A DNA stretch of 7,924 nt from Myxococcales bacterium (lineage in GTDB: Bacteria; Myxococcota; Polyangia; Fen-1088): the NCBI GenBank assembly GCA_003153875.1, contig PMBY01000503.1, forward strand, positions 3,444 through 11,367, written 5' to 3'. The notes under the pieces were generated by a model. It saw only the letters and a list, made by a program, of their open reading frames with translations, was not told the DNA's origin and made no database searches. Positions 1-5,171 of this stretch are shown in pieces (position 1 is the first letter of the stretch; each line of letters starts with the position of its first letter). The translations under genes were made by a program, and so were the position numbers.

Positions 1-21
1 GATGGCTGTTGCTGACTTCAC
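1..21 (-). CDS. Start of an unidentified gene (first 7 codons only)
   Basis: Only the first seven codons lie in the window, reading GTG then K-S-A-T-A-I, and the gene continues past the left edge. The start is supported by a perfect GGAGG on the minus strand at 27-31, five bases before the GTG, and by a sigma-54 promoter at 50-63. A lysine followed by small and hydrophobic residues would suit the start of a signal peptide, but seven residues cannot establish this. Because its promoter core is identical to that of fliL, I infer that it is another flagellar or motility gene. No function can be assigned. An alternative is that the GTG is not the real start, but the combination of ribosome binding site and promoter makes it fairly likely. 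Confidence 0.5.
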
Positions 22-26
22 GGGAG

Positions 27-31
27 CCTCC
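27..31 (-). promoter_or_regulatory. Strong ribosome binding site of the left-edge gene
   Basis: The minus strand reads GGAGG here, five bases upstream of a GTG at 21-19. This is what decides the start of the left-edge gene. The same GGAGG is complementary to CCTCC just upstream (36-40 on the minus strand) across a four-base loop, so it could be partly hidden in a small hairpin. Confidence 0.55.
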
Positions 32-47
32 TTGTGGAGGAGCGCTC

Positions 48-65
48 TCGCAAGCCGCGTGCCGA
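48..65 (-). promoter_or_regulatory. Sigma-54 (-24/-12) promoter of the left-edge gene
   Basis: On the minus strand, positions 63 to 50 read GGCACGCGGCTTGC. The GG and GC dinucleotides have exactly ten bases between them, and the sequence matches the GGCACG-N4-TTGC core of the sigma-54 consensus. The base before the core is C instead of the preferred T, and the base after TTGC is G instead of A or T. Transcription would begin near position 38, giving a short leader of about 17 bases before the GTG at 21. The same 14 bases form the core of the fliL promoter at 1856-1869, so each site strengthens the other. Sigma-54 promoters need an activator ATPase; none is encoded here. Confidence 0.7.
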
Positions 66-220
66 CGACGGTCGGAGACTAGGCACCGACGGTTTTCCGA
101 ATGATCGCCGGGTCTTGCCCGCGCGGTTTCGTATTCGGCGATACCAACCTTCTGGCCCGTCACGATCCTGACCAGACCATCCCCGCTGTCACGTTTCTGG
201 CCTGGAGCTACCTGGTTCAC

Positions 221-329
221 CACCAAGGGCACGGAGGCCACAGAGCCGGATGAGGGAAGGGTTGGCTCCTGTCCGGTCCGAACCCCTTCTTCCTTTCCGA
301 CCTCTGTGTTCTCTGTGCTCTCTGTGGTG
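221..329. repeat. Long imperfect inverted repeat with CTCTGTG-type arms
   Basis: The left arm at 221-245 begins CACCAAGGGCACGGAGG and ends CACAGAG. The right arm at 302-329 contains CTCTGTG units and ends CTGTGGTG, and its reverse complement aligns with the left arm with a few mismatches and a three-base gap. The 56-base middle has a second, weaker pairing between GGGAAGGGTT (253-262 region) and AACCCCTTCTT (281-291 region), so the whole element could fold into one long hairpin. From general memory, runs of CTCTGTG-like words occur as dispersed non-coding repeats in many environmental bacterial genomes. Whether this genome has other copies cannot be seen here. Confidence 0.6.
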
Positions 330-330
330 C

Positions 331-351
331 AAAACTAGCTGCTTCGCTAGT
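331..351 (-). terminator. Possible weak terminator at the end of the HDOD gene
   Basis: On the minus strand a perfect six-base stem ACTAGC / GCTAGT with a GAAGCA loop spans 351-334 and is followed by a short run of T (four with the last stem base). The stem includes the TAG stop codon of the HDOD gene. The stem is short and only half GC, and the T run is brief, so termination would be inefficient if it happens at all. Confidence 0.3.
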
Positions 352-1258
352 GTCCGAAGGCCATGCCGGGCAGGGTGCGCTCCGTCTCCGCCAACACCGC
401 TCGCACCAAATCGGGCGTGAGCTTGAGGTCAGTGAAGAGGGGATCCTCGACGTCCAGAGGCTGGGGTTCTCCGTTGAGGCCCATGTGGTCGGTGATGAGG
501 TCGGCCGCAGCCACCAACGCGGTGGTGAGATAGCGATTCTCGCCCCTGCGGCAGTTGTGGTGGAACAAGACCGAATCCACCACGCTGGGTGGCAGCTTCC
601 AGATGCGGCACACGGCTGCACCCAACTCGGTATGGAGGCGGGCGATGGTCGCGCGAATCACTGGCCCTTCGTTCTCATCGGCCATCATCTCGGGCGTGAC
701 CTTGCCCACGGTCGCGCAACGTTCCAGCAAAACCAGCTCGCCGATGTCGTGCATGAGCCCGGCCAGAAAGGCGTAGTCCGCGGGATCGGAGCGCATCAAG
801 CGCGACATGGCGCGGGCCGCAAGGGCAGCCGCCAGGCCTCGCTTGCGCAGCCTCTCGACTTCCGCCTCGAAACCCTTGACCCGGTACATGGTCGAGTTGC
901 TCACGATCATCATGACGATGTCGCACACGTTGTCGAGGCCCAGGCGAACCACCGCATCGCGTACGCCGACGATGGGAACCCGGGGGGCGAACATGGCGGA
1001 GTTGGCCACTGACACCAACTGACCACTGATAAAGGGATCCTTGCTGACGGCGTTTTCCACGCGGGCTGCGTCGGTGTAGTTGAGCTGGCACAACTCGATC
1101 ACATGAGCCGCCACGTCAGGCAGGCTGCGCTGGATCGCCTTGCTGTCGGTAACGGCGCGCAGGGCGATCTCCTCGATTCTGTGAGTGAGGATGCCGGGCT
1201 CAAAGGTCTCGATGGACGGTTCCTCAGGGTGGGCCTGGTGAGATTGAGTCATGTGCAT
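347..1258 (-). CDS. HDOD-domain signalling protein
   Basis: A 303-residue protein with one HDOD domain, a relative of HD phosphohydrolases that is usually found in signalling proteins and usually thought non-catalytic. Residues 46-90 have the typical opening (LPDVAAHVIEL, then SKDPFISGQLVSVANSAMF). The HD-like MHDIG is at 169-173, followed by HTELG at 209-213 and a histidine pair in LFHH at 231-234. There is no receiver, GGDEF or EAL domain and no membrane segment. The start at 1258 has GAGCGGG seven bases upstream; the second ATG two codons later is possible. It is divergent from the flagellar operon and points the same way as the left-edge gene. HDOD proteins often occur near flagellar and chemotaxis genes, so a role in motility control is plausible but inferred. 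Family assignment is strong; the partner and signal are unknown. Confidence 0.9.
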   Translation of the reverse strand: MHMTQSHQAHPEEPSIETFEPGILTHRIEEIALRAVTDSKAIQRSLPDVAAHVIELCQLNYTDAARVENAVSKDPFISGQLVSVANSAMFAPRVPIVGVRDAVVRLGLDNVCDIVMMIVSNSTMYRVKGFEAEVERLRKRGLAAALAARAMSRLMRSDPADYAFLAGLMHDIGELVLLERCATVGKVTPEMMADENEGPVIRATIARLHTELGAAVCRIWKLPPSVVDSVLFHHNCRRGENRYLTTALVAAADLITDHMGLNGEPQPLDVEDPLFTDLKLTPDLVRAVLAETERTLPGMAFGH

Positions 1259-1287
1259 AAATGCACCCGCTCAGTCGCGTGGGGAGC

Positions 1288-1306
1288 CCGCCGGCTTCGC
1301 CGGCGG
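1288..1306. repeat. Perfect GC hairpin with three-base loop
   Basis: CCGCCGGC-TTC-GCCGGCGG forms an eight-base perfect stem. It lies 30 bases upstream of the HDOD start, so in the HDOD transcript it would be a strong leader hairpin with a GAA loop. It could also be a simple intergenic palindrome of the genome. Confidence 0.5.
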
Positions 1307-1387
1307 CGCACCATCGCGGGAGGGCATGGCGAGGCCGAGCGAAGCGAGCGGGGAGGCGGTGGCGGGTGGGGAGCCGAAGGGCGGAGC

Positions 1388-1404
1388 GAACCCTTTCAGG
1401 GTTC
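1388..1404. repeat. Perfect hairpin GAACCCT-TTC-AGGGTTC
   Basis: A seven-base perfect stem with a TTC loop, again giving a GAA loop on the minus strand. It has no T run on either strand, so it is not a classical terminator. Together with the hairpin at 1288-1306 it would lie in the leader of the HDOD transcript if the promoter at 1428-1455 is used. Confidence 0.45.
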
Positions 1405-1427
1405 CCATCTCAATAGACATGATCTCT

Positions 1428-1455
1428 ATGTCGGCGCAATGACGGTCAGTCTTTA
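1428..1455 (-). promoter_or_regulatory. Possible sigma-28 (FliA) type promoter for the HDOD gene
   Basis: The minus strand reads TAAAG (1455-1451), then 15 bases, then GCCGACAT (1435-1428). The enterobacterial sigma-28 consensus is TAAAG, 14 bases, GCCGATAA, so the -35 matches, the first five -10 bases match, and the spacing is one base longer. The resulting leader would be about 160 bases and contain both TTC-loop hairpins. No FliA gene is visible in the window, so this remains a candidate only. Confidence 0.33.
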
Positions 1456-1527
1456 GCGCGAGCGTGTCGGGAAATTGCGGGCCGCCCGCAGGGCCGGCCC
1501 GCGGCTCGCGGGTCGCGGGTTGCGTGT

Positions 1528-1753
1528 GCGAGGGCGTGAGCGTGTTCGTGTGGGGCACGCGGGAGGCGGAAAGCGTAGGGCGAGGGCGTGAGCGCTCCGC
1601 GTGTCGCAGGCCGCTCACCCCACAAGGGGGCTTCGGGACGGACAACCCGCCCTGCCCACCCCTCGCGCTTCGCGCTCGCCCGTCGCGCTCACCCGAGCCG
1701 CCCACGCAAGCCGCGAGCCGCAGGTCGCTCACGCTACCGCGACCGCTCACGCT
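1528..1753. repeat. Cluster of GTGAGCG / CGCTCAC words with one 15-base direct repeat
   Basis: The 15-base sequence GCGAGGGCGTGAGCG occurs at 1528-1542 and again at 1580-1594. The reverse complement of its last seven bases, CGCTCAC, occurs at 1612-1618, 1686-1692, 1726-1732 and 1744-1750; the last two are each part of the ten-base CGCTCACGCT. The two direct copies on the left and four inverted copies on the right could pair in several ways. No gene is seen in it. It may be simple GC-rich repeat growth. Confidence 0.45.
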
Positions 1754-1804
1754 GGCCGATCCTACGGTCAGCTCCCCGCCACCATCCTGACGCCAAGTCT
1801 TGCC

Positions 1805-1824
1805 CGCGTCAGTGGCCTGACGCG
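1805..1824. promoter_or_regulatory. Palindrome CGCGTCA-N6-TGACGCG, possible activator site
   Basis: Two perfect seven-base arms are separated by GTGGCC. A third TGACGC half-site lies at 1788-1793. The palindrome is centred about 66 bases upstream of the predicted transcription start of fliL, within the range where upstream sites of sigma-54 activators lie. It is not followed by a T run and lies outside transcribed flagellar genes, so a terminator role is unlikely. Which activator would bind is unknown. Confidence 0.4.
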
Positions 1825-1854
1825 CAGAACTCCGCGGGATCATTGCCATCAGAC

Positions 1855-1870
1855 AGGCACGCGGCTTGCT
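1855..1870 (+). promoter_or_regulatory. Sigma-54 (-24/-12) promoter of the flagellar operon
   Basis: The sequence AGGCACGCGGCTTGCT has GG at 1856-1857 and GC at 1868-1869 with exactly ten bases between. It matches TGGCACG-N4-TTGC(A/T) at every fixed base except the first T. Transcription should begin near 1881, immediately at the ribosome binding site of fliL. This position rules against the upstream ATG at 1876 as the fliL start. It should drive at least fliL and, because the genes are packed, probably all eight flagellar genes. Confidence 0.82.
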
Positions 1871-1882
1871 GAACCATGCGCT

Positions 1883-1886
1883 GGAG
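1883..1886 (+). promoter_or_regulatory. fliL ribosome binding site
   Basis: GGAG lies seven bases before the ATG at 1894. The ATG at 1876 in the same frame has no such signal and would lie upstream of the predicted transcription start, so 1894 is preferred. Confidence 0.7.
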
Positions 1887-1893
1887 AATCGCC

Positions 1894-2445
1894 ATGGCAC
1901 AGAACGAAGAAGTAGCCCCGGTCGCAGCAGCCGCCCCCAAGGCAAGCGCAAACAAGTTGGTTCCCGTCATTCTCGGCGTGAACGTCCTGATGATGGGCGC
2001 GGTGCTATTTATGGTAATGAGGAAGCCGGCCGCGGCCGCGGCCGCGGCTCCTGCCCCGGTCAGCGTAGAGGCGTCAGCGCCCAGCGGACACGGCGAAGGC
2101 GCAGGGGCTGGGGCTGGAACTGGCCCCGGACATGCCCCGGCACCCGGGCCGGTGCTCAAGCTCGAGAATTTTGTCATCCAGCTTCGCGGGGTCGACCAAG
2201 ACCGCTACGTGCGCGTGGCCTTCGACGTGGAGGTCACCAGCGACGCCGACAAGGAAGTGGTACAGGCGCGCCTGCCGCAGATCCGCGACTCGGTCATCAC
2301 CTACTTCTCGGATCGCACGCTCGACGAGCTACGCGGAAGCGATGGCATCGAACGCACCAAGGTCGCCCTCATGAAACGCCTGGACGAGATCGTGCCGGGC
2401 CGTCGCGTTCACGCGTTGTACGTCACGGATTTCATCATTCAGTAA
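1894..2445 (+). CDS. fliL: Flagellar basal-body protein FliL
   Basis: FliL is a single-span inner-membrane protein that surrounds the stator units of the flagellar motor and supports torque and swarming. The 183-residue product has a short cytoplasmic start, one membrane segment at about 22-42, an Ala/Gly/Pro linker at about 45-86, and a periplasmic domain from about 87 ending in YVTDFIIQ, close to the usual FliL ending. The segment LPQIRDSVITYFSDRT (127-142) followed by the LDEIVP region is typical of the family. The start at 1894 is chosen from GGAG and the sigma-54 promoter; an in-frame ATG at 1876 would add six residues. It is the first gene of the operon. The linker is unusually rich in alanine and glycine and includes a GC-only repeat tract. 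Confidence 0.93.
   Translation: MAQNEEVAPVAAAAPKASANKLVPVILGVNVLMMGAVLFMVMRKPAAAAAAAPAPVSVEASAPSGHGEGAGAGAGTGPGHAPAPGPVLKLENFVIQLRGVDQDRYVRVAFDVEVTSDADKEVVQARLPQIRDSVITYFSDRTLDELRGSDGIERTKVALMKRLDEIVPGRRVHALYVTDFIIQ
2025..2048. repeat. GCGGCC hexamer tract inside fliL
   Basis: About three and a half units of alternating GGCC and GCGG bases encode the poly-alanine part of the FliL linker. The tract is self-complementary and of a type prone to replication slippage; a change by whole six-base units would keep the frame. Confidence 0.6.
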
Positions 2446-2461
2446 CCCAAGGGGTCTCTTC

Positions 2462-3493
2462 ATGGCATCTCCTCTCGATCCCACAGAAGTCGAAGCCCTC
2501 ATGCAGGCGATCCAGGAGGGCCAGCTTCCTCCCGACGCCGCTGCGTCTGAGGCCAAGGGGCCGGTGGTGCAATACGACCTGACCAGCCAAGACCGCATCA
2601 TTCGCGGTCAGATGCCCACCCTGGATTCCATCAACGATCGCATTGCCTCGCTCTTTGGCCGCACCCTGTCGGGCCGCACCCGCCTGGAATTGCGAGTGAC
2701 GGCCGCGCCCGCCAGCCTGATGAAGTTTGCCGACATCAACAGCTTCCTCAACGGGAAGAACGCTGTCGGCGTGATGAGCCTGGGTGCAGGACACGGTCTG
2801 GCCTTGGTCATCGTCGAGGGACCGCTGACCCAATCGCTGCTGGCCGCGTCGCTCGGGGATCGCAAGGCCAAGTCCGAGCCGAGCGATGCGCGCTCCGAGC
2901 TGACCCATGTGGAAAAAGTGGTGCTTCGCCAAGTGCTCAACATGTTGTCCGAGGCCATGGCCACCTCTTGGGAGGGCGTGCTGTCGTTCAAGCCGCAGGC
3001 CATTCGCTTCGAGTCCGACCCGCGCATGGCCGCCATTGCCACGCCCAGTGACGTGGCCATTCTGTGTGCCTTTGAAGTCACCGGTCCCATCGACGGCCGC
3101 CTGATGCTGGCCATCCCCTACGCCGCGGTGGAGGCGGCCAAGAAGTTGTTGAGCTCGCCGCCCCGCCTGGGCGGGCAGCGCGACGCACGCTTCGGCCAGG
3201 CGCTGGCCCGTGAGCTGGAACTGGTGGAGGTCGAGCTGCGGGTCGAGATGGGACGCTACCACCTGCGCCTGTCTGACTTGCTGGGCCTCAAGGTCGGTGA
3301 TGTGGTCACGCTCAACACCAGCGAGGGCTCGCCTCTGCCAGTGATGGTGCAGGAGCGACCCAAGATGACCGCCCTGCCCAAGGTGGTGGGGGGCGGAATG
3401 GCCGTCGAAGTACTGAAGGCAATCGTACAGGCCGCCGCGTCCAGCCGTCCCGCGCGTGCGGGCGCGCACAGTTTTACCCAGGCAGCCGCCTAG
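2462..3493 (+). CDS. fliM: Flagellar motor switch protein FliM
   Basis: FliM is the middle layer of the cytoplasmic C-ring and receives phosphorylated CheY to set rotation direction. The 343-residue product starts with LDPTEVEALMQAI (5-17), matching the family's N-terminal CheY-binding helix (usually SQDEIDALLQ). The CheC-like middle domain spans about 45-235 and contains LTHVEKVVLRQVLNMLSEAM (147-166). The SpoA domain, which binds FliN, is at about 252-325. The last 20 or so residues are a low-complexity Ala/Arg tail. AAGGGG seven bases before the ATG supports the start. It lies 16 bases after fliL and 22 before fliN. The usual glycine-rich loop of the middle domain is present only as SLGAGHG, and the Gly-Gly usually seen later is LGDR. 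Confidence 0.95.
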   Translation: MASPLDPTEVEALMQAIQEGQLPPDAAASEAKGPVVQYDLTSQDRIIRGQMPTLDSINDRIASLFGRTLSGRTRLELRVTAAPASLMKFADINSFLNGKNAVGVMSLGAGHGLALVIVEGPLTQSLLAASLGDRKAKSEPSDARSELTHVEKVVLRQVLNMLSEAMATSWEGVLSFKPQAIRFESDPRMAAIATPSDVAILCAFEVTGPIDGRLMLAIPYAAVEAAKKLLSSPPRLGGQRDARFGQALARELELVEVELRVEMGRYHLRLSDLLGLKVGDVVTLNTSEGSPLPVMVQERPKMTALPKVVGGGMAVEVLKAIVQAAASSRPARAGAHSFTQAAA

Positions 3494-3515
3494 CGACCCA
3501 AAGCAAGAGGAAATC

Positions 3516-3818
3516 ATGGCCGAGGAAACCCCAAACACTTCCGATTCCGCAGCCCAAGGAAGACGCCTCGAGTTGCTGCTCGACGTCCCGCTCGATCTCT
3601 CGGTGGAGTTGGGACGCGCGCGCATGTCGATCCAGGATCTGCTCAACCTGAGCCCCGGCTCAGTCATCGAGCTGGACAAGATCGCGGGCGAGGCGCTCGA
3701 CATCCTCATCAATGGTCGTCTGGTGGCGCGCGGCGAGGCCGTGGTGGTCAATGACAAGTTCGGCATTCGCATCAGCGATATCGTCAGCCCATCAGAACGA
3801 ATCGCACGTCTACGCTGA
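3516..3818 (+). CDS. fliN: Flagellar motor switch protein FliN
   Basis: FliN forms the base of the C-ring and is a docking point for the export ATPase complex. The product is 100 residues: about 17 acidic and polar residues, then one SpoA domain (about 18-95) with LLLDVPLDLSVELGRARMSI, LLNLSPGSVIELDKIAGE and the ending FGIRISDIVSPSERI, all typical of FliN. The start at 3516 follows AGAGGAAATC, a good ribosome binding site. A longer in-frame reading from 3456 would begin inside fliM and is rejected. The length is short compared with enterobacterial FliN (about 137) but normal for SpoA-only forms. It is 22 bases after fliM and 12 before fliO. Confidence 0.95.
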   Translation: MAEETPNTSDSAAQGRRLELLLDVPLDLSVELGRARMSIQDLLNLSPGSVIELDKIAGEALDILINGRLVARGEAVVVNDKFGIRISDIVSPSERIARLR

Positions 3819-3830
3819 GGAGGACTCGTG

Positions 3831-5171
3831 ATGTTGACCCAACTGGCCCTGCTTCCCCTTCTCGCGGTCACCGTCACGGGTGTCACCAGCGAAACCCACG
3901 ACAGCGACGTGGTCATCGATGTCGCGACCTCGGAGCCGGTCGCCGCTCGCGTGGCCCGGCCCATGACCGGCACCAGCTTGCTCTACGTTTTCGTCGACGG
4001 TGCCACCCCGGACCGTGCGGTGTTCGAGAACGGCGACCACCCCATCGCGGCCCGCACGCGGACGCGCTACACCAAGCTGGAGATTCCCCTGGATCCCGGC
4101 GTGCGCTGCCGCGAGCCCGCGAGCGTCGCGACCCTGGACTCGGGGCTTCGCGTGCAGTTCTCCTGCGGCTCGAAAGCTGGTGCCATTGCCACGGCCGAAG
4201 CCCCGGGGCGGCTCCCGATTGACGGACGCCAAACCATTAAGCCGGCAGCTCGCGCCGCTTCGCAGGAGTTGCTGGCCGCCGCGCTGGCTCTGCCCGCCGG
4301 GACACCCTTCGCTGGCAAGACGGAAACTGAGGAAGACGAGAATCAAGCAAGCAAGCCTTTGGCCGAAACCAAGCCGAGCGTCGAAGCCACGGCGTTGCCT
4401 GCCCAAGTGGCCAAGGCGACGGCGCCTGCCGCCCCAGCAGCAGCGTCAGCGCCTGCCGAGACAGCCAAACCTCTCGCACAAGAAGCCAAGGCGGTGGCGC
4501 CAGCGCCTGCCGAGACAGCCAAGCCTCTCGCACAAGAAGCCAAGGCGGTGGTGCCGGCGCCTGCGCCCGCGACGCCTGCTGCCGCGCCCGCGACGCCTGC
4601 TGCCGCACCCACGAACGCTGCCAGCGCCCCAGCCCCGGCTCACAGTTCCTCCGCTCCGGTGGCCGCAGTCGCCGGTGCCAGCCACTCCGGTGCATCGTTG
4701 GTTCTCGCCGTCGTCATGTTGGCGGCAGTGGCCGGCGGCGTGCTGCTGCTCACCCGTCGGCGCGCGCGACGCCAGGGTTTGATTCAGATCTTGGAGACGG
4801 CGGCCATCGGGCCCAAGCGCTCGCTGTTGGTGGCGCGGGTGAACGGCCAGACCATGGTGCTGGGGGCCAGTGAGGCGGGAATCACTCTCTTGACGTCGCT
4901 GGACGCGAGGACCGAGCCGCAGGTCGCGGCGGTGATGGGAAACCTGCCCGCGGTGAAGGAACAGCCCGAGAACTCTGGGCCGGAAGTGACGATCGACGCC
5001 CCGTCTGATTCCGAGGGCGAGATGGGCATGCTCAGTCGATTGTTTGGGCGCCGGCCCAAGGATTCCTCGGCGCAAGATGCCGCCGCCTTCCGTGAGCTGT
5101 TGGAAGAAAGTTACGAGGATCAGGAGCTGCGCAACAAGCTGGCCCAGGGGCTTTCGGGCAAGGTTTCATGA
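3831..5171 (+). CDS. fliO: Flagellar assembly protein FliO with long N-terminal extension
   Basis: FliO is a small membrane protein that helps assemble the FliP ring of the export gate; typical forms have 100-150 residues. This one has 446. A hydrophobic signal-peptide-like start (1-20) is followed by a beta-rich region (about 24-115) with cysteines at 93 and 112, which by eye resembles an AMIN domain, though this is uncertain. Then comes a long Ala/Pro/Lys linker (about 140-285) with tandem repeats. One membrane segment lies at about 288-308, and the FliO domain follows (LIQILETAAIGPKRSLLVARVNGQTMVLG from 317). Positions 412-446 are a charged, helical tail. The ATG at 3831 is preferred over the GTG at 3828 because GAGGAGG lies seven bases before it. 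It overlaps fliP by four bases. Position and C-terminal domain support the name; the extension's role is unknown. Confidence 0.88.
   Translation: MLTQLALLPLLAVTVTGVTSETHDSDVVIDVATSEPVAARVARPMTGTSLLYVFVDGATPDRAVFENGDHPIAARTRTRYTKLEIPLDPGVRCREPASVATLDSGLRVQFSCGSKAGAIATAEAPGRLPIDGRQTIKPAARAASQELLAAALALPAGTPFAGKTETEEDENQASKPLAETKPSVEATALPAQVAKATAPAAPAAASAPAETAKPLAQEAKAVAPAPAETAKPLAQEAKAVVPAPAPATPAAAPATPAAAPTNAASAPAPAHSSSAPVAAVAGASHSGASLVLAVVMLAAVAGGVLLLTRRRARRQGLIQILETAAIGPKRSLLVARVNGQTMVLGASEAGITLLTSLDARTEPQVAAVMGNLPAVKEQPENSGPEVTIDAPSDSEGEMGMLSRLFGRRPKDSSAQDAAAFRELLEESYEDQELRNKLAQGLSGKVS
4447..4554 (+). repeat. 54-base tandem repeat, two copies, in fliO
   Basis: Two adjacent 54-base copies (4447-4500 and 4501-4554) differ at only two positions. 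Each encodes the 18-residue unit APAETAKPLAQEAKAV(A/V)P of the linker. The length is a multiple of three, so gain or loss of copies keeps the frame. The near identity points to recent duplication. Confidence 0.9.
4563..4604 (+). repeat. 21-base tandem repeat, two identical copies, in fliO
   Basis: Positions 4563-4583 and 4584-4604 are identical. Each encodes APATPAA-type residues in the same linker, eight bases after the 54-base repeat. A third, degenerate continuation follows as GCACCCACGAACGCTGCC. Confidence 0.85.

Larger units (their letters stand above)
22..346. other. Non-coding region between the HDOD gene and the left-edge gene
   Basis: This stretch has no convincing gene. From right to left along the direction of both flanking genes it holds a short hairpin at the HDOD stop codon (about 331-351), a long imperfect inverted repeat (221-329), about 150 bases with no recognised feature (66-220), and the sigma-54 promoter and ribosome binding site of the left-edge gene (27-63). 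Confidence 0.6.
1259..1893. other. Divergent intergenic region between HDOD gene and fliL
   Basis: This 635-base region has open frames but none with family resemblance, and their compositions (rich in R, P, S, A, G) look like those of GC-rich non-coding DNA. It contains two small perfect hairpins (1288-1306, 1388-1404), a sigma-28-like sequence facing the HDOD gene (1428-1455), a stretch of repeated GTGAGCG/CGCTCAC words (1528-1753), a palindrome (1805-1824) and the sigma-54 promoter of fliL (1856-1869). Confidence 0.6.

Noticed and set aside
1..220. An uninterrupted minus-strand frame of about 73 codons from a GTG at 220 to the left edge.
   Set aside because: It is in a different frame from the GTG at 21, runs through the sigma-54 promoter, has no ribosome binding site, and its product resembles no family I know. 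Long open frames are common in GC-rich DNA.
350..1012. A plus-strand open frame of 220 codons opposite the HDOD gene.
   Set aside because: It is a shadow of the HDOD gene on the other strand, with a His/Ala-rich product and no family resemblance. The minus-strand product is a clear HDOD protein.
1876..1893. An upstream ATG that would extend FliL by six residues.
   Set aside because: It lies before the predicted transcription start at about 1881 and has no ribosome binding site, while the ATG at 1894 has GGAG at a good distance.
1271..1951. A minus-strand open frame of 226 codons across the intergenic region and the start of fliL.
   Set aside because: Its product is low complexity, and it overlaps the sigma-54 promoter and the fliL start. 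No ribosome binding site or family match supports it.
2435..3973. A minus-strand open frame of 512 codons opposite fliM, fliN and the start of fliO.
   Set aside because: It covers three clear flagellar genes on the other strand, and its composition is that of an antisense shadow.
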